Shown: one piece after another, positions 19,071 to 29,273 of the stretch
Position numbering within the stretch: position 1 is the first letter of the stretch
Layout: every line of letters starts with the position of its first letter
Source: Paludibacterium sp.
GTDB lineage: Bacteria; Pseudomonadota; Gammaproteobacteria; Burkholderiales; Chromobacteriaceae
NCBI RefSeq assembly: GCF_019232825.1
Contig: NZ_JAFAND010000059.1
Coordinates: 1-47,576 of the forward strand
Direction of reading: 5' to 3'
DNA length: 47,576 nt
Notes under the pieces: model-generated
What the model was told of the DNA's origin: nothing
Seen by the model: only the letters and a program-made list of their open reading frames with translations
Databases searched by the model: none
Position numbers and translations under genes: made by a program

Positions 19071-19092
19071 GGGGCGCCCGTTGGGGCGCCCC
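19071..19092 (-). other. Intercistronic hairpin between prkA and yeaH
   Basis: Perfect 9-bp GC-only stem GGGGCGCCC/GGGCGCCCC (19071-19079 with 19084-19092) with loop GTTG. It has no following T run, so it is not a classic terminator. It sits 14 bases before the yeaH start and could adjust processing, stability or relative expression of prkA and yeaH. Confidence 0.6.
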
Positions 19093-19118
19093 GCTTCAGA
19101 ATGGTGGGAGCCGTGCCT

Positions 19119-21047
19119 TCATGAGGACTTACGCACGCGCAAATACCATTCGCACAAGAGCCGCACCTGCTTGGCGGTATAGCCCTTCTCGACCATGCGG
19201 TTGACGAAGTCTTCGTGTTTCTTGGCATCCTCCGCGCTGGCCTTGGCGTTGAACGAAATCACCGGCAGCAGCTCCTCGGTGTTGGAGAACATCTTCTTCT
19301 CGATCACCGTGCGCAGCTTCTCGTAACTGGTCCAGGTCGGGTTTTTGCCGCCGTTGCTCGCCCGGGCCCGCAACACGAAATTGACGATCTCGTTGCGGAA
19401 GTCCTTCGGGTTGGAAATCCCCGCCGGCTTCTCGATCTTCTCCAATTCGGCGTTCAGCGCGTTGCGGTCGAAAATCTCGCCGGTATCCTGGTCGCGGTAC
19501 TCCTGGTCCTGGATCCAATAGTCGGCGAAGGTCACATAGCGGTCGAAGATGTTCTGGCCGTACTCGGAGTAGCTTTCCAGATAGGCGGTTTGGATCTCCT
19601 TGCCGATGAACTCGACATACTTGGGCGCCAGGTACTCCTTGATGAACGACATGTAGCGCTGCTCGGTCTCGGCCGGGAACTGTTCGCGCTCCACCTGCTG
19701 CTCAAGCACGTACAGCAGGTGCACCGGGTTGGCGGCCACTTCGGTGTGATCGAAGTTGAACACCTTGGACAGGATCTTGTAGGCGAAGCGCGTCGACAGC
19801 CCGCTCATGCCCTCGTCCACCCCGGCAAAATCGCGATACTCCTGCAGCGACTTGGCCTTCGGATCGGTATCCTTCAGGTTTTCGCCATCATAGACCTGCA
19901 TCTTGCTGTAGATGCTGGAGTTCTCCGGCTCTTTGAGGCGCGAGAGCACCGCGAACTGCGCCATCATCTTCAGCGTGCCCGGGGCGCAAGGCGCGCTCCC
20001 CAGCGAGGAGTTGGTGATCAGCTTGTCGTAGATGCGGATCTCGTCCTTGACGCGCAGGCAATACGGCACCTTGACGATGTAGATCCGGTCGAGGAACGCC
20101 TCGTTGTTCTTGTTGTTGCGGAACTGTTTCCACTCCGATTCGTTCGAGTGGGCGAGAATGATGCCGTCAAACGGAATCGCGCCAAACCCCTCCGTGCCCT
20201 TGAAGTTGCCTTCCTGGGTCGCGGTCAACAGCGGGTGCAGCACCTTGATCGGCGCCTTGAACATTTCCACGAACTCCAACAGCCCCTGGTTGGCCAGGCA
20301 CAGCCCGCCGGAATAGCTGTAGGCATCTGGGTCGTCCTGCGCGTATTTCTCCAGTTTGCGGATGTCCACCTTGCCGACCAGCGACGAGATGTCTTGATTG
20401 TTTTCGTCGCCCGGCTCGGTCTTGGCCACCGCGATCTGGCGCAGCACCGACGGATAGCGCTTGACCACGCGGAATTGGCCGATGTCGCCGTTGAATTCGT
20501 GCAGCCGCTTGACGGCCCACGGGCTGGGGATCGGTTTCAGGTAACGGCGCGGAATGCCGTATTGCTCTTCCAGAATCGGGCCGTCTTCCTCGTAGTTGAA
20601 CAAGCCCAACGGCGACTCGTTAACCGGTGAACCCTTCAAGCAATAGAACGGCACGAGTTCGGTTAGCTCCTTCAGCTTCTCCGCGATCGACGACTTGCCG
20701 CCCCCCACCGGACCGAGCAGGTAAAGAATCTGCTTCTTTTCCTCCAAGCCCTGCGCGGCGTGACGGAAATAGGCCACCACCTGCTCGATGACCTCTTCCA
20801 TGCCGTAGAAATCGCGGAAGGCCGGGTACACCTTGACGATTTTGTTGCTGAAGATACGGGATAGTCTCGAATCGTGGCGCGTGTCGACCAGTTCAGGTTC
20901 GCCGATTGCCATCAACATGCGCTCGGAGGCCGTGGCGTAAGCCCCGGGGTCCTGCTTGCACAATTCGAGATATTCCTGGATGGTGAATTCTTCTTCACGG
21001 GTACGATCGTAGCGCGTCGCGTACTGACTGAAGATATCCGGGTGCAT
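19119..21047 (-). CDS. prkA: PrkA family serine protein kinase (YeaG)
   Basis: A 642-residue protein with an AAA-type N-terminal domain and a C-terminal kinase-like domain. Walker A is LLGPVGGGKSS near residue 110. Other family landmarks are FYCLKGSPVNESPLGLF, YSGGLCLANQGLLEFVEMFKAP and IILAHSNESEWKQF. PrkA/YeaG is reported to phosphorylate proteins, and a AAA+ protease activity has also been proposed for Bacillus PrkA. It leads the prkA-yeaH-spoVR unit, with GGAGAG before the ATG. A possible promoter on the minus strand, TTGTGT (21184-21179) with TATACC (21159-21154), has a 19-base spacer and is weak. Confidence 0.96.
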   Translation of the reverse strand: MHPDIFSQYATRYDRTREEEFTIQEYLELCKQDPGAYATASERMLMAIGEPELVDTRHDSRLSRIFSNKIVKVYPAFRDFYGMEEVIEQVVAYFRHAAQGLEEKKQILYLLGPVGGGKSSIAEKLKELTELVPFYCLKGSPVNESPLGLFNYEEDGPILEEQYGIPRRYLKPIPSPWAVKRLHEFNGDIGQFRVVKRYPSVLRQIAVAKTEPGDENNQDISSLVGKVDIRKLEKYAQDDPDAYSYSGGLCLANQGLLEFVEMFKAPIKVLHPLLTATQEGNFKGTEGFGAIPFDGIILAHSNESEWKQFRNNKNNEAFLDRIYIVKVPYCLRVKDEIRIYDKLITNSSLGSAPCAPGTLKMMAQFAVLSRLKEPENSSIYSKMQVYDGENLKDTDPKAKSLQEYRDFAGVDEGMSGLSTRFAYKILSKVFNFDHTEVAANPVHLLYVLEQQVEREQFPAETEQRYMSFIKEYLAPKYVEFIGKEIQTAYLESYSEYGQNIFDRYVTFADYWIQDQEYRDQDTGEIFDRNALNAELEKIEKPAGISNPKDFRNEIVNFVLRARASNGGKNPTWTSYEKLRTVIEKKMFSNTEELLPVISFNAKASAEDAKKHEDFVNRMVEKGYTAKQVRLLCEWYLRVRKSS

Positions 21048-21295
21048 GGCTCTCTCCTGGCAAATTGCAGGGTAACGCGGGACTGCTTGTTCGCACCCAG
21101 CGCCCCTTGCACAAATTAGAGTGACTGCAGCAAATTCCGTTCTGTTTTTTTAGGGTATAGCACAATGACAGGCCGATGACACAAGCCAGAAAGCCCGATA
21201 AATCCGTCGTTTCAGGCGACAATCGTCGCGACGGCAGGAAAAAACACTGTAGAAACAAAAACAAACGAGACAAAGAAAAGCATCAACATGTGTTG

Positions 21296-21607
21296 CTAAC
21301 GACGGGTAAGAATCTTTGCGCCGATCTCGTATAAGCGATGACGCTCCAGTTCGTTGCAGCGACGTACCTCCACCTCAGCCTCGAACGGCCGGCCGGGCAC
21401 GCTGCCGACGGCTGGCGTCAGCACCAGCACCATCAGGTGCTCGCCGTACTGCGGCACATAGGAAGTATGCAGCGCGATGCCATCGACCGAAATATCGGCG
21501 CACTCGCCATAGTGCGTCTCGCCGGTGTGCAACGATTTGATGCGCGCCTTGCAGCGCATCGACACGCGGCGCGAGCCGCGTCGGTTGTGATGGGAATCAA
21601 ACGGCAC
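21296..21607 (-). CDS. PilZ-domain protein, predicted c-di-GMP binding
   Basis: A 103-residue stand-alone PilZ domain. The two c-di-GMP motifs are present: RxxxR in HNRRGSRRVS and D-x-S-x-x-G in CADISVDGIALH. I chose the GTG at 21607 because AAGGGAG lies 8 bases upstream; the next upstream ATG (21679) is deep inside nudF. The gene overlaps the nudF 3' end by 11 bases, so the two are probably co-translated. As a single-domain PilZ protein it likely acts as an adaptor on motility, polysaccharide or pilus systems; the target is unknown. Confidence 0.88.
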   Translation of the reverse strand: MPFDSHHNRRGSRRVSMRCKARIKSLHTGETHYGECADISVDGIALHTSYVPQYGEHLMVLVLTPAVGSVPGRPFEAEVEVRRCNELERHRLYEIGAKILTRR

Positions 21608-22151
21608 CGGGCATTCTCCCTTCAAGATGAGCTTGCAGCCAGTAAAGACCGACCAGGCTCTTGCTATCACAGATTGCACCGTTGAGCGTTCGCGCGATCA
21701 CTTCCGTCAGCGGTAAGGTCACCACCTCGAGAAACTCGCCATGATCGAGCTGTCGCTCCGAAAGCGTCAGTCCACGCGCCAAAAAATAATGAATCTGTTC
21801 GTCGGCATAGCCGATGCACGGGTGCGCGGTACCGAGAAACGTCCACTCGCGGGCCGAGTAGCCGGTTTCCTCCATGAGCTCGCGCCGCGCGCATTGCTCG
21901 CGCGCTTCTCCGGGATCGAGCTTGCCGGCGGGAATCTCGAGAAACTCACGCCCGGCCGGGTAGCGATATTGCCTCTCCATCACCAGCCGGCCATCGTCCG
22001 TCAGCGCCAATACCGCCACCGCGCCGGGATGGCGGATATATTCCCGCCAGCTTTCGCTTCCGTCCGGCAACCGAATACGATCGCGCCGCACTTTGAGGAA
22101 CCCACCCTCGAACACCAACTGCGAATCAATCGTCTTCTCGGTCAAATCCAC
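21597..22151 (-). CDS. nudF: NUDIX hydrolase, ADP-ribose pyrophosphatase-like
   Basis: A 184-residue Nudix enzyme expected to cleave ADP-ribose or related sugar nucleotides. The Nudix box G-x5-E-x7-R-E-x2-E-E-x-G is complete in the segment beginning GKLDPGEA and ending ELMEETGY. Segments VMERQYRYPAGREFLEIPAG and GTAHPCIGYADEQIHYF match the NudF/ADPRase group. The 3' end overlaps the PilZ gene. Substrate is inferred from family only. Confidence 0.9.
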   Translation of the reverse strand: MDLTEKTIDSQLVFEGGFLKVRRDRIRLPDGSESWREYIRHPGAVAVLALTDDGRLVMERQYRYPAGREFLEIPAGKLDPGEAREQCARRELMEETGYSAREWTFLGTAHPCIGYADEQIHYFLARGLTLSERQLDHGEFLEVVTLPLTEVIARTLNGAICDSKSLVGLYWLQAHLEGRMPGAV

Positions 22152-22512
22152 GGCAACCCTTTCATGCCACAGTAAAAAAATCGATGAGATCGGCCGAGCT
22201 CATTGTACCGGCGGTCGCCAGCCGTAAACACAAAATATTGAGTTCATTCTAGTACACGATCTCCAGATATACCGAAAACCTGCATCCAACTCGCCCAGCG
22301 CCCTGTGCAAAAATACAACGCAAGCCGCCCCCCGCCCCCCCTCCCGAACGTCATATAACACTTGTCAAAGGCCGAAAAATAATTTAAACAAACGTTTGAA
22401 TAATTGACGCGCCGCGCAGCCTCCTCAAAGACAGGTCATGAACCGCATGGCCGCCGGGCGCCAATCTCGATGAAGCGACTGCTTAACGCCACCGCACGAC
22501 CTGGAGAAACCC
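22152..22512. other. Divergent regulatory region between nudF and the acyl-CoA dehydrogenase gene
   Basis: A 361-base gap, locally AT-rich at about 22345-22405 and containing two C-homopolymer runs near 22328-22342. It should hold both promoters. The candidate promoter and operator for the plus-strand gene are listed separately. No small ORF or RNA gene is recognisable in the rest. Confidence 0.5.
22362..22398 (+). promoter_or_regulatory. Candidate promoter and TetR-type operator of the acyl-CoA dehydrogenase gene
   Basis: A -35-like TTGTCA (22362-22367) and -10-like TAAACA (22385-22390) are spaced by 17 bases. A perfect 10-bp palindrome CAAACGTTTG (22389-22398) overlaps the end of the -10 and the likely start site. 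It resembles the GAAAC/GTTTC-type half-sites described for PsrA/FadP-class TetR repressors of fatty-acid degradation, as I recall them. Repression by occlusion of the promoter is the inference. Confidence 0.5.
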
Positions 22513-24282
<1,770 letters not shown>

Positions 24283-24287
24283 ATAGA

Positions 24288-24328
24288 ACACGCCCCCGCG
24301 GGCATTGGCCCGCGGGGGCGTGTCTTTT
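24288..24328. terminator. Terminator between the acyl-CoA dehydrogenase and UPF0149 genes
   Basis: Perfect 16-bp stem (24288-24303 with 24308-24323) around loop ATTG, core CGCCCCCGCGGGC, followed by CTTTT on the plus strand. It separates two convergent genes and could act in both directions. Confidence 0.9.
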
Positions 24329-24345
24329 CTCCAAGCAAAACGGGC

Positions 24346-25014
24346 TCAGCTATCCTTGCCGCAACACGCCTTGTACTTCTTGCCGCTGCCGCACGGGCAA
24401 GGATCGTTGCGGCCGACCTTGTCGCCCTCGCGCCGAACCGTCGCCGGCGCATTGGCCTTGGCATGCCAATAGTTGAATACCGACTGCACGGCGTCGGACA
24501 ATTGTTCCTTGAAGTCGTCGAGTTCCTCAGGACTGAAGTCCACCAGATCGTCGCCGTCGTCCTCCTCGAACATGCCGCCCAGCGCCATCACCGGCAACAA
24601 CAGCTCCTCGAAGCCTTCGTCGTCCGCCTTGTCGAACCAGTCGGTCGGCACGCTGTCGAGCGCGTACAGATAGGCATTGCACCACGGCCAGTAGTCCGCC
24701 TCGTCAGAATCCTCCTCGGCATAGAGAATCAGATCCAGCGGTTCTCCCGCCGCCAGCGTGTCGGCGGTGGCGTCATACAATTTTTCCAGCAGCGCCAAAA
24801 GCTCCGCCTTGTCGGCCTCGCTGCCGAATTCCGGCGCGTCGCCCAAGACCTCGGACCACCAAAACGAAGTCGCGAGCTCGTCCGGGCCGCTGATCAGCGC
24901 GGCGAAGAAACCTTGCACCTCATCCGGACGCATGGTGCTGCCGGCGGCAGACAAGGGATTGAGCAGGTGCTCGAGACGGGCCAGATCCTTATCGTCGAAT
25001 ACGGTGTCACTCAT
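24346..25014 (-). CDS. UPF0149/YecA family protein with C-terminal SEC-C zinc motif
   Basis: A 222-residue acidic, mostly helical protein of the YgfB/YecA (UPF0149) family. The last ~20 residues form a SEC-C motif, [15 protein letters not shown], which binds zinc and in SecA contacts SecB or ribosomes. Function is unknown; related YecA of E. coli has been linked to ribosome or SecA-type interactions. ATG 25014 ([15 protein letters not shown]) has GAGGA upstream; an upstream in-frame ATG at 25077 lacks support. Convergent with the acyl-CoA dehydrogenase gene. Confidence 0.88.
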   Translation of the reverse strand: MSDTVFDDKDLARLEHLLNPLSAAGSTMRPDEVQGFFAALISGPDELATSFWWSEVLGDAPEFGSEADKAELLALLEKLYDATADTLAAGEPLDLILYAEEDSDEADYWPWCNAYLYALDSVPTDWFDKADDEGFEELLLPVMALGGMFEEDDGDDLVDFSPEELDDFKEQLSDAVQSVFNYWHAKANAPATVRREGDKVGRNDPCPCGSGKKYKACCGKDS

Positions 25015-25256
25015 GATGCATCCTCGGTTGAAGGGGTTGGGGCGAATTGTAGCCAATAACGGCCCCGGGCGCGGCATATTCGTGAAAATTCATATTGCCC
25101 GCTGGCCGTGATGTCGTCCAAAAGGCAAAATTGGCGCTTTGCCGCCCATCAATTAAGATAAAACGCTATACAATCGCGACCACCGACCCTTTTTGCCGGC
25201 CAGCGCAGTCCGTAAAAAGAGCGTCAACAGGCCCAACGGGAACACGCAGGAACATC

Positions 25257-25634
25257 ATGGAACAGGACACCTACAGCATCTCGGAACTGGCACGCGACCT
25301 CGACGTCACCGCGCGCACCATCCGCTTCTACGAAGAACAAGGCTTGATCGAGCCTGAGCGGCGCGGCCTTCAGCGCATCTTCACCCGCCGCGACCGCGCG
25401 CGCTTGAAACTGATTTTACGCGGGAAACGCATTGGCCTGTCACTGGCGGAAATCCGAGAAATCCTCAATCTCTACCAGCGCGCCCGCGACGAGGCGCCGC
25501 AGTCGCAGCTGTTGTTGCAGCTATTGACCGAACGGCGCCAGCAATTGGAGCTGCAGCGGCACGACATCGATGAGGTGCTGAAAGAAATCGACGTCCTGTC
25601 GGCGCACTGCCGCGAAGTCATCGCCAAGGCTTAG
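25257..25634 (+). CDS. liuR: MerR-family regulator of branched-chain amino acid degradation
   Basis: A 125-residue MerR-type regulator directly upstream of the liu operon. The helix-turn-helix and wing are [29 protein letters not shown], followed by the typical [21 protein letters not shown] and a C-terminal coiled-coil dimerisation helix (about 85-120). No metal-binding Cys cluster is seen, as expected for LiuR rather than a metal sensor. ATG 25257 has AGGA upstream. LiuR homologues control isovalerate and leucine catabolism in proteobacteria; the effector is presumably an acyl-CoA pathway intermediate (inference). Confidence 0.9.
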   Translation: MEQDTYSISELARDLDVTARTIRFYEEQGLIEPERRGLQRIFTRRDRARLKLILRGKRIGLSLAEIREILNLYQRARDEAPQSQLLLQLLTERRQQLELQRHDIDEVLKEIDVLSAHCREVIAKA

Positions 25635-25673
25635 GGCCGGTTTCTCCTCGGATGGCGTTAGGCGATATCGACA

Positions 25674-25705
25674 TTGACGTTGACGTAAACGTCATGGATG
25701 ATAAA
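25674..25705 (+). promoter_or_regulatory. MerR-type promoter/operator of the liu operon
   Basis: TTGACG (25674-25679) and GATAAA (25700-25705) are separated by 20 bases, longer than the optimal 17, as at MerR-activated promoters. The 18 bases at 25676-25693 form a near-perfect palindrome, GACGTT plus its complement AACGTC around a centre with one mismatched pair (16 of 18 positions symmetric). The palindrome overlaps the end of the -35 and fills most of the spacer, where a MerR-family dimer binds. It lies 24 bases before the liuA ATG and 39 after liuR. Confidence 0.65.
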
Positions 25706-25729
25706 GCAAAACACCAAGGGAGAAACCAG

Positions 25730-26866
25730 ATGGACCAACAGAGCCTGGACATGCTGCGCGACAGCGTGCGCCGCTTCGCCGAACAGGAGATCGCGCCGCG
25801 CGCCGCCGACATCGACAAGGACAACGCCTTTCCGCCCGACCTATGGCAGAAGCTCGGCGACATGGGCCTCTTGGGCATCACGGTTACCGAAACCTACGGC
25901 GGCAGCGACATGGGTTATCTGGCGCAGATCGTCGCCATGGAGGAAATCAGCCGCGCCTCGGCCGCCGTCGGCCTATCCTATGGCGCCCACGCCAATCTGT
26001 GTGTCAACCAGATCTACCGTAACGGCAGCGACGCGCAAAGGCGCCGCTTCCTGCCCAAGCTCATCAGCGGCGAGCACGTCGGCGCGTTGGCCATGTCCGA
26101 GCCCAATGCCGGCTCCGACGTGGTCGGCATGCAGCTCAAGGCGCGGGCCGACGGCGATCATTTCGTGCTCAACGGTTCGAAAATGTGGATCACCAACGGC
26201 GGCGACGCCGACGTGCTGGTCATTTACGCCAAAACCGACGAACGCGACATCACCGCATTCCTGGTGGAAAAAGGCACGCCGGGCTTCTCGGCCGGCAGCA
26301 AGCTCGACAAGCTCGGCATGCGCGGCTCCAACACCTATCCGCTCTTCTTCGACGATTGCCGCGTGCCGCGCGCCAACGTGCTCGGCGAGGTCGGCCAGGG
26401 CGTCAAGGTATTAATGAGCGGCCTCGACTACGAGCGCGCCGTGCTCGCTGCCGGGCCGGTAGGCATCATGCAGGCCTGTCTCGATCTGGCGCTGCCCTAT
26501 CTGAAGGAACGCAAGCAGTTCGGCCGCGCCATCGGCGACTTTCAACTGATGCAGGGAAAATTGGCCGATATGTACGTCGCGCTGTCCGCCACGCGCGCCT
26601 ACGTCTACGCGGTCGGCGCGGCGCTCGACGACGGCCGCGAGGGCCGCGCGGTGCGCAAGGATGCCGCCGGCGCCATTCTGTTCGCCGCCGAGCAGGCCAC
26701 GCAGATGGCGCTACAGACGATCCAGTGTCTGGGCGGGAACGGCTACATCAACGATTTCCCCGCCGGCCGGCTGCTGCGCGATGCCAAGCTGTACGAAATC
26801 GGCGCCGGCACCAGTGAAATCCGCCGCTGGCTGATCGGCCGCGAACTGATGACCGATCAGGCCTGA
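25730..26866 (+). CDS. liuA: Isovaleryl-CoA dehydrogenase
   Basis: FAD enzyme oxidising isovaleryl-CoA to 3-methylcrotonyl-CoA in leucine degradation. The 378-residue product has [24 protein letters not shown] and [15 protein letters not shown]. The catalytic Glu sits at the isovaleryl-type position, Glu235 in [10 protein letters not shown], while the C-terminal position used by medium-chain enzymes reads [13 protein letters not shown] 25730 has AAGGGAGA seven bases upstream. The longer in-frame start at 25652 would run through the operator and is rejected. First gene of liuABCDE. Confidence 0.95.
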   Translation: MDQQSLDMLRDSVRRFAEQEIAPRAADIDKDNAFPPDLWQKLGDMGLLGITVTETYGGSDMGYLAQIVAMEEISRASAAVGLSYGAHANLCVNQIYRNGSDAQRRRFLPKLISGEHVGALAMSEPNAGSDVVGMQLKARADGDHFVLNGSKMWITNGGDADVLVIYAKTDERDITAFLVEKGTPGFSAGSKLDKLGMRGSNTYPLFFDDCRVPRANVLGEVGQGVKVLMSGLDYERAVLAAGPVGIMQACLDLALPYLKERKQFGRAIGDFQLMQGKLADMYVALSATRAYVYAVGAALDDGREGRAVRKDAAGAILFAAEQATQMALQTIQCLGGNGYINDFPAGRLLRDAKLYEIGAGTSEIRRWLIGRELMTDQA

Positions 26867-26877
26867 CGGAGGGCGTC

Positions 26878-28476
26878 ATGTCGATACTCGAAACCCGACT
26901 GTCGCCGCAGGCGGCGGACTTCCAGGACAACGCCCGCGCCATGCGCGCGCTGGTCGACGACTTACGCGCCAAGCTTGCCAAAGTAGCCAAGGGCGGCGGC
27001 GCGGCGGCGGCGGCCAAACACGTCGCCCGCGGCAAAATGCTGGTGCGCGACCGTATCGACGCGCTCTTGGACGTCGATTCGCCGTTTTTGGAGCTCTCGC
27101 CGCTCGCCGCCTGGGACATGTACCACAACGAGGCGCCTGCCGCCGGCATGGTGTGCGGCATCGGCCGCGTCAGCGGCGTGGAGTGCATGATCGTGGCCAA
27201 CGACGCCACGGTCAAAGGCGGCACCTACTATCCGATGACGGTGAAAAAACACCTGCGCGCCCAGGAAATCGCTCTGGAAAACCGGCTGCCCTGCCTGTAT
27301 CTGGTCGACTCCGGCGGCGCCTTTCTGCCGCTGCAGGACGAGGTGTTTCCCGATCGCGACCACTTCGGCCGCATCTTCTACAACCAGGCCAACCTATCGG
27401 CAGCCGGCATCAACCAGATCGCCGTGGTCATGGGCTCTTGCACCGCAGGCGGCGCCTACGTGCCGGCCATGAGCGATGAGACCATCATCGTCAGAAACCA
27501 GGGCACGATCTTCCTCGGCGGCCCGCCGCTGGTGCGCGCCGCCACCGGCGAGACGGTCAGCGCCGAGGAGCTCGGCGGCGCCGACGTCCACACCCGGCTA
27601 TCCGGCGTAGCCGACTACCTGGCGGAAAACGACGGCCACGCGCTGGCGCTGGCGCGGCGCGTGGTCGACAGCCTCAATTGGCAAAAGCGCGGCACGCTCG
27701 ACCGCACCGCCGCGCGCGCGCCGCGCCGCGCCGCGGAGGAGCTGTACGGCGTCATTCCCAACGACAGCAAAAAACCCTTCGACGTGCGCGAGATCATCCT
27801 GCGGCTCGTCGACGATTCCGACTTCGACGAATTCAAGCAGAACTATGGCGCCACGCTCGTCACCGGCTTCGCCCGGCTTGACGGCTACCGTGTCGGCATC
27901 ATCGCCAACAACGGCATTTTGTTCTCCGAGTCGGCGCTCAAGGGCGCGCACTTCATCGAGTTGTGCTGCCAGCGCGGCATCCCGCTGATCTTCCTGCAGA
28001 ACATCACCGGCTTCATGGTCGGCCGCAAGGTGGAAAACGCCGGTATCGCCCGCGACGGCGCCAAGCTCGTCAGCGCCGTCGCGGCGGCGCGCGTGCCCAA
28101 GTTCACCGTGCTGATCGGCGGCAGTTTCGGCGCCGGCAACTACGGCATGTGCGGCCGCGCTTTCGGCCCGCGCTTTCTGTGGATGTGGCCCAACAGCCGC
28201 ATCTCGGTCATGGGGGGCGAACAGGCGGCGGCGGTGTTGGCCCAAGTCAAACGCGACCAGTTGGGCGACGCCTGGAGCGACGCGGAAGAAACCGCCTTCA
28301 AGGCGCCCATCCGCGAGCAATACGAGAAGCAGGGCCACCCCTACTACGCCAGCGCCCGCCTGTGGGACGACGGCGTCATCGATCCGGCGCAAACGCGCGA
28401 GGTCCTGGCGCTGGCCCTGTCCGCCAGCCTCAACGCCGAGATCGGCGAGACGCGCTTCGGCGTCTTCCGCATGTGA
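26878..28476 (+). CDS. liuB: Methylcrotonyl-CoA carboxylase beta (carboxyltransferase) subunit
   Basis: Carboxyltransferase half of 3-methylcrotonyl-CoA carboxylase, moving CO2 from biotin to 3-methylcrotonyl-CoA. The 532-residue protein has the N-terminal [16 protein letters not shown], the acyl-CoA region [34 protein letters not shown], and the C-terminal [21 protein letters not shown]-like region and [15 protein letters not shown]. These are typical of MCC rather than propionyl-CoA carboxylase. It follows liuA by 11 bases with GGAGGG as ribosome site; the biotin-bearing partner is liuD. Confidence 0.96.
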   Translation: MSILETRLSPQAADFQDNARAMRALVDDLRAKLAKVAKGGGAAAAAKHVARGKMLVRDRIDALLDVDSPFLELSPLAAWDMYHNEAPAAGMVCGIGRVSGVECMIVANDATVKGGTYYPMTVKKHLRAQEIALENRLPCLYLVDSGGAFLPLQDEVFPDRDHFGRIFYNQANLSAAGINQIAVVMGSCTAGGAYVPAMSDETIIVRNQGTIFLGGPPLVRAATGETVSAEELGGADVHTRLSGVADYLAENDGHALALARRVVDSLNWQKRGTLDRTAARAPRRAAEELYGVIPNDSKKPFDVREIILRLVDDSDFDEFKQNYGATLVTGFARLDGYRVGIIANNGILFSESALKGAHFIELCCQRGIPLIFLQNITGFMVGRKVENAGIARDGAKLVSAVAAARVPKFTVLIGGSFGAGNYGMCGRAFGPRFLWMWPNSRISVMGGEQAAAVLAQVKRDQLGDAWSDAEETAFKAPIREQYEKQGHPYYASARLWDDGVIDPAQTREVLALALSASLNAEIGETRFGVFRM

Positions 28477-28484
28477 GAACGACC

Positions 28485-29273
28485 ATGACCGCTACCCTGA
28501 CTCTGGAACAACGCGGCGCACAGGCCTGGATCTGGCTCGCGCGCCCCGACGTGCATAACGCCTTCAATCCGCAACTCATCCAAGAACTCACCGAGGCGTT
28601 GACCGCGCTGCAGGCACGCGCCGATGCGCGCGTCATCGTGCTCGCCTCGCACGGCAAAAGCTTTTGCGCCGGCGCCGACCTCAACTGGATGCAAAGCGCC
28701 GGACAACTCGACGACGCGGCCAATTTGGCCGATGCGCGGCAGCTGGCGGCCTTGTTTCGCGTGTTGTACCGCTCGTCCAAACCGACCATCGCCCGGGTGC
28801 AAGGCGCGGCGCTGGGCGGCGGCATGGGGCTCGTCGCGGCCTGCGACCTCGCCGTCTGCACCCCGGCGGCGCGCTTTGCCTTGTCCGAGGTGCGTCTCGG
28901 TCTGATCCCGGCCGTCATCGGCCCTTATGTCGCCGAGGCCATCGGCGCGCGGCAGATGCGCCGCTATGCGTTGACCGCCGAGCCGATCGACGCCGCGCGC
29001 GCGCTTACGCTCGGACTCGTGCATGAGGTGACGGACGAAGGCGAGTTGGATCGCACCGTCGACCAGCTCGCCGAACACCTCGTCCGTGGCGGGCCGCGCG
29101 CGCTCGACGCCGCGAAGGACCTGTTGCGCCATCTCGGCACCGGCCCGGGCGACGACGCGGTGCTCGACGACTGCGCGGCGCGCATCGCCCGCTTGCGCCA
29201 AGGCGCCGAGGCGCGCGAGGGACTCGCCGCCTTCCTCGATAAACGCGCGCCCGGCTGGCAAGGAGACGTCTGA
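28485..29273 (+). CDS. liuC: Methylglutaconyl-CoA hydratase (crotonase family)
   Basis: Hydrates 3-methylglutaconyl-CoA to HMG-CoA. The 262-residue crotonase-fold protein has the oxyanion-hole segments FCAGADLNWM and GAALGGGMGLVAACD and the catalytic region FALSEVRLGLIPAVIGPYV. Specificity is taken from its place between the carboxylase subunits. It starts 8 bases after liuB and its stop shares one base with the liuD start (TGATG). Confidence 0.93.
   Translation: MTATLTLEQRGAQAWIWLARPDVHNAFNPQLIQELTEALTALQARADARVIVLASHGKSFCAGADLNWMQSAGQLDDAANLADARQLAALFRVLYRSSKPTIARVQGAALGGGMGLVAACDLAVCTPAARFALSEVRLGLIPAVIGPYVAEAIGARQMRRYALTAEPIDAARALTLGLVHEVTDEGELDRTVDQLAEHLVRGGPRALDAAKDLLRHLGTGPGDDAVLDDCAARIARLRQGAEAREGLAAFLDKRAPGWQGDV

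Noticed and set aside
21048-21180. Possible sigma-54 promoter for prkA
   Set aside because: A minus-strand stretch has TTGCT at the right distance, but the essential GG of the -24 element reads AG. The match is not good enough to claim.
25652-25729. Longer N-terminus for LiuA starting at 25652
   Set aside because: The extra residues are repetitive ([10 protein letters not shown]) because they translate the palindromic operator. The ATG at 25730 has a strong ribosome site and matches the family start.
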